Source: an uncultured Bacteroidales bacterium (GTDB lineage Bacteria; Bacteroidota; Bacteroidia; Bacteroidales; UBA932). Taken from it: a stretch of DNA of 20,551 nt. Each line of letters opens with the position of its first letter. Positions within the stretch are counted from its first letter, which is position 1. The translations under genes and the position numbers were made by a program. The DNA lies in NCBI GenBank assembly GCA_946545765.1, contig CAMNNS010000009.1:1-20551 (forward strand). The letters run 5' to 3'. Of this stretch, positions 6,386-13,362 are shown in pieces. The notes under the pieces were generated by a model. The model was not told the origin of the DNA, searched no databases, and saw only the letters and a program-made list of their open reading frames with translations.

Positions 6386-7672
6386 ATGGATATTAAAGCA
6401 ACAAAATATCACTTACAAAACTGCTTAACTAATAGAGAGTTTGAGGATTCAGGTTGGATGTTATCAGATCCACTTTCACCTAATCATTCTTTGGTTAGAA
6501 CCATCTATGATAAAAAAAGAATAGAGCTAAAAGACTCCTCATACGGACTATACAAATTTGCAGATTGGCTTCCTATTAAAAGGGCTCTAAAGAACTCATC
6601 TTCACCTTTTACATATAAAAGCAAAAGATTAGCAGAAGAGTTACAGTTAAAAAATTTATACATCACTTTTTCGGGATATTGGCCCGAAAACGGTGTGTTT
6701 ATGAATACATGCTCTTTCAAAGAAACAGAAGCATACTCTGTATGTGCAAGATTATCAGAAGATAATAAAAAAATATTAGTAGTAGCATCTGCAGGAAATA
6801 CAGCAAGAGCTTTTGCTAAAGTGTGTTCAGATAATAACATACCTATCGCGATAGTTATACCCGAGGGTAATATAAATGCCATATGGTTTAAAGAGAAAAT
6901 AAATGATTGTGTAAAAATCATTTGTACCCCTGAGGGGAGCGATTACTTTGATGCAATATCTCTTGCCTCTAAATTGACAACATCTGAAGATTTTTTAGAT
7001 GAGGGGGGGGCAAAAAATGTAGCAAGAAGAGATGGTATGGGGACAACTGTATTGTCTGCAGCAACTACAATCGGCAGAATACCAGATGTTTACTTTCAGG
7101 CAGTAGGAAGTGGCACAGGAACAATAGCTGCATACGAGGCTAATCTAAGATTAATTGAAGATGGGAGATTTGGCAACAAACTTATGAAGTTGATACCTTC
7201 ACAGAATATCCCTTTTACCCCAATGTACGATGCTTATATGAATGATAGCAGAGAATTGCCATATATGAGCGAAGATGAGGGGAGAGAAAAAGCTCATAAA
7301 ATTATTGCCAAAGTACTTTCTAATAGAAAACCTCCATACTCAATTGCAGGGGGGCTATACGATGCATTAAAAGCAACGAATGGTTCTTTTGAAATTGCTA
7401 CAAATGAAGAACTTGTTAAAGCATGTGAAAAATTTGAAAAGTTAGAAGGTATAGATATTTACTCTGCTGCAGGGGTTGCCCTTGTAAGTTTAGAAAAGGC
7501 TATAAAAAGTAATAAAGTAGATAAAGAGGAGATAATAATGCTCAATATTACAGGTGGTGGAGAAAAGAGGTTTAAGAGAGATAATAATTGTATAAATATA
7601 AAACCATCACTTATAATCTCTCCTCAAGAAGAGAGACAAGAGGTTATAAGAAAAGTAAAAGAATTATATTAG
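6386..7672 (+). CDS. Cysteate synthase (PLP-dependent)
   Basis: A 428-residue enzyme of the threonine synthase/tryptophan synthase-beta PLP fold, close in layout and length to the Methanosarcina cysteate synthase. It would convert O-phospho-L-serine plus sulfite to L-cysteate plus phosphate. The PLP lysine is K112 in CSFKETEA, the phosphate loop is SAGNTARAF (135-143), and GTGTIAAYEA lies further on. The C-terminal ITGGGEKRFK is typical. In methanogens cysteate leads to coenzyme M. In Bacteroidota it is the head-group precursor of capnine-type sulfonolipids, where the enzyme has been called CapA. The acyltransferase and reductase for that route are not in this window. It is the last operon gene, 27 bases after the membrane fusion and just before a strong terminator. 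An eight-G tract at 7003-7010 lies inside it. A threonine synthase paralogue is the main alternative. Confidence 0.82.
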   Translation: MDIKATKYHLQNCLTNREFEDSGWMLSDPLSPNHSLVRTIYDKKRIELKDSSYGLYKFADWLPIKRALKNSSSPFTYKSKRLAEELQLKNLYITFSGYWPENGVFMNTCSFKETEAYSVCARLSEDNKKILVVASAGNTARAFAKVCSDNNIPIAIVIPEGNINAIWFKEKINDCVKIICTPEGSDYFDAISLASKLTTSEDFLDEGGAKNVARRDGMGTTVLSAATTIGRIPDVYFQAVGSGTGTIAAYEANLRLIEDGRFGNKLMKLIPSQNIPFTPMYDAYMNDSRELPYMSEDEGREKAHKIIAKVLSNRKPPYSIAGGLYDALKATNGSFEIATNEELVKACEKFEKLEGIDIYSAAGVALVSLEKAIKSNKVDKEEIIMLNITGGGEKRFKRDNNCINIKPSLIISPQEERQEVIRKVKELY

Positions 7673-7691
7673 TTATTTGAGGGTAACGAAA

Positions 7692-7728
7692 AAAGAAAAG
7701 GATGACTATTAAAGCCATCCTTTTCTTT
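7692..7728. terminator. Strong hairpin terminator, probably bidirectional
   Basis: A perfect 13-base stem, AAAGAAAAGGATG (7692-7704) and CATCCTTTTCTTT (7716-7728), with an 11-base loop. The pyrimidine-rich right arm ends in T-rich sequence for the plus strand. The A-rich left flank gives a U-rich tail for the minus strand. It lies 19 bases past the cysteate synthase stop and 17 bases past the convergent lipoprotein stop, so it can serve both. Confidence 0.85.
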
Positions 7729-7745
7729 CTTAAATAATGACTAAA

Positions 7746-8039
7746 TTAATTTTTGATTGCTTTATCAACAGCATCTTTTGTTGCTTCAACTGCTTTATTA
7801 GCAGCATCTTTAACAGCCTCTTTAGCGTTATCAACAACCTCGTTAGCAGCCTCTTTAACATTATTTACGACCTCAGTAGCTAATGAATCTGCTGCTGTAG
7901 TAGTATCCTCTACAACTGCATCTGCCTCATCAACTACAACCTCAACTGCTTCATCTTTTACCTCTTCAACATTTGAATTATTATTGCCACAAGCAACAAC
8001 AGCAAAAGCAAGAATTGCTAAAATAAATAATTTCTTCAT
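7746..8039 (-). CDS. Small amphipathic lipoprotein
   Basis: A 97-residue protein with a lipoprotein signal (MKKLFILAILAFAVVAC) and a lipobox ending at C17. An acidic segment follows (VEEVKDEAVEVVVDEADAVV). Acidic residues near the cysteine can act as a surface-export signal in Bacteroidota, though the match here is loose. From about residue 55 the protein is an 11-residue-like repeat of Ala, Val, Lys, Glu, Asp and Asn (VKEAANEVVDNAKEAVKDAA) expected to form a long amphipathic helix, as in LEA- or apolipoprotein-like proteins. The function is unknown; an envelope spacer or membrane- or stress-associated role is possible. It has its own likely promoter and ends at the shared terminator, so it is a one-gene unit. 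Confidence 0.8.
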   Translation of the reverse strand: MKKLFILAILAFAVVACGNNNSNVEEVKDEAVEVVVDEADAVVEDTTTAADSLATEVVNNVKEAANEVVDNAKEAVKDAANKAVEATKDAVDKAIKN

Positions 8040-8087
8040 AACCTTAAATTTTTTAATTATTGATAATTGTTTTATTTTTTCCTTTTA

Positions 8088-8095
8088 CAAATGTA
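8088..8095 (-). promoter_or_regulatory. Likely -7 box of the lipoprotein promoter
   Basis: On the minus strand TACATTTG (plus positions 8088-8095) matches the Bacteroidota TANNTTTG -7 element and lies 48 bases before the lipoprotein ATG. A clear TTTG -33 element is not seen at the right distance, only TTCG/TTC-like sequence around 8110-8116, so the call rests on one half of the promoter. Confidence 0.45.
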
Positions 8096-8210
8096 ATAGT
8101 AATGTAGCACGAAGAACTCTCCGAACTACTAAAAATACATTTTTGTAACAAAAATTTAACTATTCTATGAATAATACTAATTGCAAAGTATAATACCAAG
8201 CAAACTCTAC

Positions 8211-9287
8211 CTACGGTTGGCTACTTGACATAATTAGCTTTTTAACTTTAGTAAGAAATGAAAATACTTTAAAAGAGAAAAGATGATAATAAATTAGAAA
8301 TGCAATAATGTGCAGTTTCCACCTACGGACTTTTACCCATGAAAAAGGAACGGTTAAAAAATTGTGTATGTTTTTAAGGTAGCCCCACATTTCCTTTTTA
8401 TCTGCTCTTTGTAAAAATGCACCAAAAAGAAAATCCCAAATAAAATATTGCTTAAAAAAAATCTCTTTGTCCACTTCGGGGAAAAATCGCTTTTGCAATT
8501 CATAGCACTCTATATCTGTGTGATGTAATAATCCTTTAAGTTTCATGTAGTTTACATATAATAATACCCTTTTATCTATTTTACTGCCAAATACATTGAC
8601 AAGTTTTTCTATTCGCTCATTTAAGACAGATAATCTATACTCTTCCTCTTCCCATTCCAAAACATATTTGTCATCATCTCCTCCAAACACACCTGTAAAG
8701 AGATAGTTTGATGAATCTACAAATTCTATATTATTACAAACACTCAAATAGTCATAACAAAATAATGTATCCTCTGACATTCTTAATTTTTCGTCAAATC
8801 TAATGTCATTCCTTTGTATCAATTCCTTTTTAAACCTTTTAGCCCATACCACATAAATCTCTTTTAAATGTAAAATATCATTTATGTTATGAGCTATATT
8901 AGATCTACTAATTATCTGTTTAAGCGGGCAAGTACTCAGATTGTTTGCGATAAATCCTGTTATAACAAGATCAGAAGAAGAACTTGATATTTCGCTCAAA
9001 AAAATAGGTTTAATACTATCATCTGAATCAAGAAACACAATCCACTCTCCTTGTACTTTATCTAATCCAAGGTTTCTTGCAGAACTTACCCCTCCGTTCT
9101 CTTTGTGGACAACCCTAAAACGCTTATCTTTAACAACATACTCTTCACATATCTTCCCACTATTATCTGTGCTACCATCGTTCACAAGTATGCACTCCCA
9201 ATCAGTAAAAGTTTGAGCAAGCACTGAGTCTAAACAAGTACTCAAATATTTTTCCGCATTATATACCGGAATAATTATAGAGATCAT
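8211..9287 (-). CDS. Family 2 glycosyltransferase
   Basis: A 358-residue GT-A fold glycosyltransferase. The start MISIIIPVYNAEKYL is the classic GT2 N-terminus. NDGSTDNS (36-43) and the metal-binding FLDSDDS (85-91, a DxDD) mark the nucleotide-sugar site, and ENGGVSSARNLGL (63-75) is also typical. The C-terminal third (about residues 255-345) is aromatic and basic, with WDFLFGAFLQ and IIAFLIYYHLFSF possibly touching the membrane. It should transfer a sugar from a nucleotide donor onto a polysaccharide, LPS or glycolipid acceptor on the cytoplasmic side; the substrate cannot be read from sequence. It stands alone, away from any other polysaccharide gene in the window, with no clear promoter match upstream. 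Confidence 0.88.
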   Translation of the reverse strand: MISIIIPVYNAEKYLSTCLDSVLAQTFTDWECILVNDGSTDNSGKICEEYVVKDKRFRVVHKENGGVSSARNLGLDKVQGEWIVFLDSDDSIKPIFLSEISSSSSDLVITGFIANNLSTCPLKQIISRSNIAHNINDILHLKEIYVVWAKRFKKELIQRNDIRFDEKLRMSEDTLFCYDYLSVCNNIEFVDSSNYLFTGVFGGDDDKYVLEWEEEEYRLSVLNERIEKLVNVFGSKIDKRVLLYVNYMKLKGLLHHTDIECYELQKRFFPEVDKEIFFKQYFIWDFLFGAFLQRADKKEMWGYLKNIHNFLTVPFSWVKVRRWKLHIIAFLIYYHLFSFKVFSFLTKVKKLIMSSSQP

Positions 9288-9687
9288 TGGGACATTCTTG
9301 TTCGATTAGTAAATATAACTTTATAGAAAAATACAATTAACAAAGACTAAAAGTAATCAAATCATATATACAGTGTCTTCTAAAAAGACAAATCGACCAA
9401 ACAAAGGGCAACAATTGCCAATACTAAAGTAAATGTTAAAATTTTTTTTATGTTTCTTAATTTTTATATTAAACAAGATTCAAGATTAGTCAAGTTTATT
9501 TTTTCTTAATTCTTTTAACAAAATTAATGGTTTCTATAGTACCAAAATAATCCTAAAATCCCTCTCAGAAATTTTACTCCTAAAACAATACTTGTTTGAC
9601 ATTAAATATCAATTAGTTAAAAAAATTAATAATATTTAACTAATCTTGAACCTTAAACAATATTTATACTTTCCTAAGTATAGGTGC
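9288..9687. other. Gene-free stretch with inverted repeats
   Basis: No convincing coding frame lies between the glycosyltransferase start and the etfA stop. Very AT-rich. It holds a small hairpin TGTCTT/AAGACA (9374-9390), GGCAA-CAA-TTGCC (9407-9419), a tandem CAAGATT (9474-9487), a perfect 10-base inverted repeat ATTAGTTAAA/TTTAACTAAT (9612-9621, 9635-9644), and TATACTT/AAGTATA (9665-9682). The last two lie just after the etfA stop on its strand and may act together as the operon's 3' end, but neither has a clean U-tail. Confidence 0.6.
9476..9654. repeat. Imperfect inverted repeat pair
   Basis: The segment 9476-9519 resembles the reverse complement of 9616-9654. The core TTCAAGATTAGT (9479-9490) is exactly repeated in inverse at 9639-9650, and the flanking AT-rich bases continue the similarity with small gaps. 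About 96 bases separate the two arms. It could be a decayed small non-autonomous element or a long stem. There is no coding capacity inside and no visible target duplication. Confidence 0.4.
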
Positions 9688-10695
9688 CTATTTTTTCTCA
9701 ACCATTTTAGATAGTTTCTCGGTTAGCAGTGGAACTATTTTATGAACATCACCTACAATACCTACATCTGCAACACCAAATATTGGAGCAAACTTATCTT
9801 TATTTATCGCGATAATAAAATCACTCTCTTCCATACCTGCTAAATGCTGTATAGCACCAGAAATACCACATGCTAAATATAGGAATGGGCGTACTGTTTT
9901 ACCTGTCTGTCCTACCTGAACCTCATGAGGCATAACTCCAGCATCAACCATAGCACGGGAAGAAGATACTTGAGCACCAATCACTTTGGCAAGTGAGTTT
10001 AATTTTTCAAATCCTTCTTTATTTCCTACTCCACGACCACCACTTACAAGTACTTTAGCCTCAGTAATATCTATTTTTCCTCTATTCTCTTTAACACTTT
10101 TAATAAGTTTAACTTTGAATTTAGAAGAATCAAATGTAGGTGCAAAATTCTCTATTTCACCTTTTCTACTATCATCTTTAACACCTTTCTGCATAACCCC
10201 AGGGCGAACAGTGGACATTTGAGGACGATGGTCTGTACACATAATTGTTGCCATTAGATTACCACCAAAAGCGGGACGAGTCATCATTAACTCTCTCTCT
10301 TCTGAAATATCTAAAGAAGTACAATCTGCAGTTAAACCAGTCTCTACAATAGATGCCAATCTTGGCCCCAAGTCTCTACCAATAGTTGTAGCCCCTAATA
10401 ATACTATACTTGGTTTATATTTATCTATAGCTTGACTTATAGCTTGAGAGTATTGCTCTGTAAGATAATCTTTTAACTCTGGAGCATCCATTACTATAAC
10501 TTTATCTGCCCCCCAAGCAATCAACTCTTTTGCACTCTCAGTATTTTTATAACCGGGATAAAAAGCAACAACTTTTTCCCCTAAAGAATCTGCTAAAACT
10601 CTTGCTTTTCCTAAAAGTTCAAGAGCAACAGACTGTATTTGTCCATCTCTTTGTTCTACAAATACATAAACATCTTTATAATCTGCTTTATTCAT
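9688..10695 (-). CDS. etfA: Electron transfer flavoprotein, alpha subunit
   Basis: A 335-residue EtfA. The N-terminal half is the nucleotide-fold domain. The C-terminal half holds the FAD site: SGGRGVG (218-224), SSSRAMVDAG (244-253) with the usual Arg, VGQTGKTVRP (261-270) and GISGAIQHLAG (277-287). With EtfB it carries electrons to and from Bcd in the cytoplasm. It is the last gene of the lysine fermentation operon, 19 bases after etfB, and inverted repeats follow it. All FAD-contact segments are intact. The usual family length is a little over 300 residues, so it is complete. Confidence 0.95.
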   Translation of the reverse strand: MNKADYKDVYVFVEQRDGQIQSVALELLGKARVLADSLGEKVVAFYPGYKNTESAKELIAWGADKVIVMDAPELKDYLTEQYSQAISQAIDKYKPSIVLLGATTIGRDLGPRLASIVETGLTADCTSLDISEERELMMTRPAFGGNLMATIMCTDHRPQMSTVRPGVMQKGVKDDSRKGEIENFAPTFDSSKFKVKLIKSVKENRGKIDITEAKVLVSGGRGVGNKEGFEKLNSLAKVIGAQVSSSRAMVDAGVMPHEVQVGQTGKTVRPFLYLACGISGAIQHLAGMEESDFIIAINKDKFAPIFGVADVGIVGDVHKIVPLLTEKLSKMVEKK

Positions 10696-10714
10696 CTCTT
10701 TATCAATTAGGTGG

Positions 10715-11497
10715 TTAAATAATAAATTTCTCTTGTAGTTTAGATATTATCACATCTACAGCTTGCTCAGGATCAAGTTCATAAACTTGACCAGCCGCTT
10801 TTGTAGCCTTGGTAAAGGCTTTCTTAACCTTTGTAGGAGAGCCTTTTAGACCCAATTTATTAGGATCAATATCTAATTTACTTGCTGGCCAAATTTCAAC
10901 CTCTTTATTAAAGGCTTCAACTATTAAACCTACATTCATATATCTTGCTTTATATCCCGATGCGAGAACAGTAAATAGAGCAGGTCCTTCTACTTCTAAA
11001 ATTTCATATCCATCTTCTGTCTCTTTTTTAACTGTAAATTTATTTGCATCATTATATTGACAATCAACAACATAAGATACTTGTGGCAAACCAAGATGCT
11101 GAGCCATTTCAGGACCAACTTGTGCTGTATCTCCATCTATCGCCTGACGACCCGTAATAACTAAATCGTAATCTAAAACTTTTAAAGCACCTGCAAGAGC
11201 ATTAGAAGTTGCTAAAGTATCAGCACCTGCAAAAGCTCTGTCTGTTAATAATATAGCCCTATCTGCACCCATCGCAAAAGCTTCTCTTAATACTAAATCT
11301 GCTTGAGGAGGACCCATGGTAATAACAGTTACATTTGCACCACATTTCTCTTTTAACTGTAAAGCTAACTCTAAGCCCCCCTTATCATCAGGATTCATAA
11401 TAGAGGGAACACCCTCTCTAATAAGTGTATTTTTAACCGGATCTATCTTAACCACTGTAGTATCTGGAACTTGTTTAACACAAACTATAATATTCAT
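10715..11497 (-). CDS. etfB: Electron transfer flavoprotein, beta subunit (bifurcating-type motif)
   Basis: A 260-residue EtfB. The segment GRQAIDGDTAQVGPE (116-130) has the DGDTAQVGP form found in electron-bifurcating ETFs, which bind a second FAD where mitochondrial-type ETFs bind AMP. NPDDKGGLELALQLKE (35-50) also fits that group. This suggests that Bcd-EtfBA couples crotonyl-CoA reduction by NADH to ferredoxin reduction; the coupling is known for the family and inferred here. The ATG is preceded by AGGGGG with a 4-base spacer, a strong ribosome site by Bacteroidota standards. Its start is 12 bases past the bcd stop. Confidence 0.95.
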   Translation of the reverse strand: MNIIVCVKQVPDTTVVKIDPVKNTLIREGVPSIMNPDDKGGLELALQLKEKCGANVTVITMGPPQADLVLREAFAMGADRAILLTDRAFAGADTLATSNALAGALKVLDYDLVITGRQAIDGDTAQVGPEMAQHLGLPQVSYVVDCQYNDANKFTVKKETEDGYEILEVEGPALFTVLASGYKARYMNVGLIVEAFNKEVEIWPASKLDIDPNKLGLKGSPTKVKKAFTKATKAAGQVYELDPEQAVDVIISKLQEKFII

Positions 11498-11501
11498 ATT
11501 G

Positions 11502-11507
11502 CCCCCT
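11502..11507 (-). promoter_or_regulatory. Purine-rich ribosome binding site of etfB
   Basis: AGGGGG on the minus strand, 4 bases before the etfB ATG, in the 12-base gap after bcd. It supports the start at 11497. Strong Shine-Dalgarno sites are uncommon in this phylum. Confidence 0.6.
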
Positions 11508-11509
11508 TT

Positions 11510-12652
11510 TTATTTCTTAAATAATTTACCAGCAATCACCATTCTTTGAACTTCAGAAGTACCCTCGTATATCTCTGTAATCTTAGCATCTCTCATCATT
11601 CTTTCTACAGGATACTCGCGAGTATAACCATAACCACCATGGAATTGTACCGCTTTGGTTGTCATCTCCATTGCTGTTTCTGCAGCAAATAATTTTGCCA
11701 TTGCTGCATCGGTTGAGAAAGGTAGTCCTTGATCTTTTTTCCAAGCAGCTGCCCTTACTAAATATCTCGATGCTTCAATTTTTGTTTGCAAGTCTGCTAA
11801 CTGGAATTGAGTATTTTGGAATTGAGCAAGTGAACGCCCAAATTGTTTTCTCTCTTTACAATACTTAACAGTTTCATCCATAGCACCTTGAGCTATACCT
11901 AAAGCTTGTGCAGCTATACCAATTCTACCTCCATCTAATGTTTTCATGGCTACAGCAAAACCACCACCAAGAGGACCTAACATATTTGTTTTTGGAACCC
12001 TACAGTTTTCAAAAATCAACTCACACGTAGCACTGCCTCTAATTCCCATCTTATGCTCCTTTTTCCCTATAGAAAATCCTTTAGTAGAAGCCTCTACTAT
12101 AAATGTTGTAATACCTTTATTACCTTTTGATTTATCTGTCATTGCGGCAATAACATAAACATCTGCTTCACCTGCATTGGTAATAAAAATCTTTGTACCA
12201 TTCAAGATATAATCATCGCCATCCTCAACAGCTGTAGTCTGTTGTGCCGAAGCATCAGTACCAGCATTTGGCTCAGTTAATCCAAAAGCCCCTATCCATT
12301 CACCTGAAGCGAGTTTAGGTAAATATTTCTGTTTTTGCTCCTCAGTACCATTATCCAAAATAGCATCTTCACATAATGAAGTATGGGCAGATACTATAAC
12401 ACCTGTGGTAGCACATACTCTCGATAACTCTTCTACAGCAATAGTGTACATAACATGGTCACCACCTGCTCCACCATATTCCTTTGGAGTAGGAATACCA
12501 AGAACTCCTAATTTTGCTAACTTTTTAACATTCTCTTTTGGGAATTCTTCTTTCTCATCAACTTCAGCAGCAATAGGTTTTACCTCTTTCTCGGCAAAAT
12601 CTCTAATCATCTGCTGAAATAATTTTTGCGATTGGGTTAATTCAAAATCCAT
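11510..12652 (-). CDS. bcd: Short-chain acyl-CoA dehydrogenase (butyryl-CoA dehydrogenase)
   Basis: A 380-residue acyl-CoA dehydrogenase, full family length. FAD-binding segments FGLTEPNAGTDAS and IFITNAGEADVYV are present, together with the substrate-site loop MGIRGSATCEL. The catalytic base is Glu363 in IYEGTSEVQR, the position used in short- and medium-chain members. QFHGGYGYTREYPVER is the late family signature. In the lysine pathway it reduces crotonyl-CoA to butyryl-CoA with EtfBA. It lies directly before etfB, and its start is 11 bases after the CoA-transferase stop. Substrate length is inferred from the operon rather than from the sequence itself. Confidence 0.93.
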   Translation of the reverse strand: MDFELTQSQKLFQQMIRDFAEKEVKPIAAEVDEKEEFPKENVKKLAKLGVLGIPTPKEYGGAGGDHVMYTIAVEELSRVCATTGVIVSAHTSLCEDAILDNGTEEQKQKYLPKLASGEWIGAFGLTEPNAGTDASAQQTTAVEDGDDYILNGTKIFITNAGEADVYVIAAMTDKSKGNKGITTFIVEASTKGFSIGKKEHKMGIRGSATCELIFENCRVPKTNMLGPLGGGFAVAMKTLDGGRIGIAAQALGIAQGAMDETVKYCKERKQFGRSLAQFQNTQFQLADLQTKIEASRYLVRAAAWKKDQGLPFSTDAAMAKLFAAETAMEMTTKAVQFHGGYGYTREYPVERMMRDAKITEIYEGTSEVQRMVIAGKLFKK

Positions 12653-12663
12653 AATTTTAATCT

Positions 12664-13329
12664 CTATAATTTTATCTCTTTTAAATCTTTTGAAATAATT
12701 AGTTTTGCTTCGGTTGCTTCCTGTACTTGCTCTATAGTAAATTCAGGGTTAATTTCAGACAATACTATACCATCGGGAGTGATATTCATAACACCCATTT
12801 CTGTAATTATCATATTAACTTGTCCCGCAGCAGTTAAAGGCAAACGGCACTCTTTCAAAATTTTATGTGCCCCTTTGGCTGTGTGTTCCATTGTAAGAAT
12901 AACCTTGTTAGCCCCAACTAATAAATCCATTGCTCCACCCATACCTGGAGCTTTTTTACCTGGTATAATCCAGTTCGCAAGATTACCTTTCTCATCAACT
13001 TCCAAAGCTCCTAAAAATGTAACATTTATATGCCCTCCTCTTACCATACCAAAACTTGTTGCAGAATCAAATGAGGCAGCACCTTGTTCGTAAGAGATAT
13101 AGCCACCACCAGCATCAATCCAATGGGTATCTCTCTCTTTACCATTTAAAGCAGGATCTGGTGCCATACCTAAGCAACCATTTTCCGACTGAATTGTAAC
13201 ACTCACACCATCAGGTAAATAATTCGGAATAAGTGTAGGTAATCCAATTCCTAAATTCACTACGTCACCATCTTTAACCTCTAAAGCGGCACGCTTTGCA
13301 ATAAACTCTCTAATTTGTTGTTTATCCAT
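12664..13329 (-). CDS. atoA: Butyrate/acetoacetate-type CoA-transferase, beta subunit
   Basis: A 221-residue class I CoA-transferase beta subunit. The catalytic glutamate is E49 in the SENG motif (IQSENGCLGM). The glycine-rich oxyanion segment GKKAPGMGGAMDL is present. VNLGIGLPTL near the N-terminus is typical. In lysine fermentation it would move CoA between butyryl-CoA and acetoacetate (or acetate), so that acetoacetyl-CoA can be used and butyrate released. The alpha subunit, usually next door, is absent from this window. In related operons it is placed apart, upstream of kce, which would be past the right edge here. The gap after kamE is 33 bases, the longest in the operon. Confidence 0.9.
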   Translation of the reverse strand: MDKQQIREFIAKRAALEVKDGDVVNLGIGLPTLIPNYLPDGVSVTIQSENGCLGMAPDPALNGKERDTHWIDAGGGYISYEQGAASFDSATSFGMVRGGHINVTFLGALEVDEKGNLANWIIPGKKAPGMGGAMDLLVGANKVILTMEHTAKGAHKILKECRLPLTAAGQVNMIITEMGVMNITPDGIVLSEINPEFTIEQVQEATEAKLIISKDLKEIKL

Positions 13330-13362
13330 ATTAGTGATTATTAAATTGTTATTTATATATAA

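Noticed and set aside
7753..8148. A 131-residue plus-strand frame full of Ser, Thr and Ala opposite the lipoprotein
   Set aside because: It is the complement of a repetitive Ala/Val/Lys/Glu coding sequence. The minus-strand frame has a signal peptide, a lipobox and a promoter element, so this one is a shadow.
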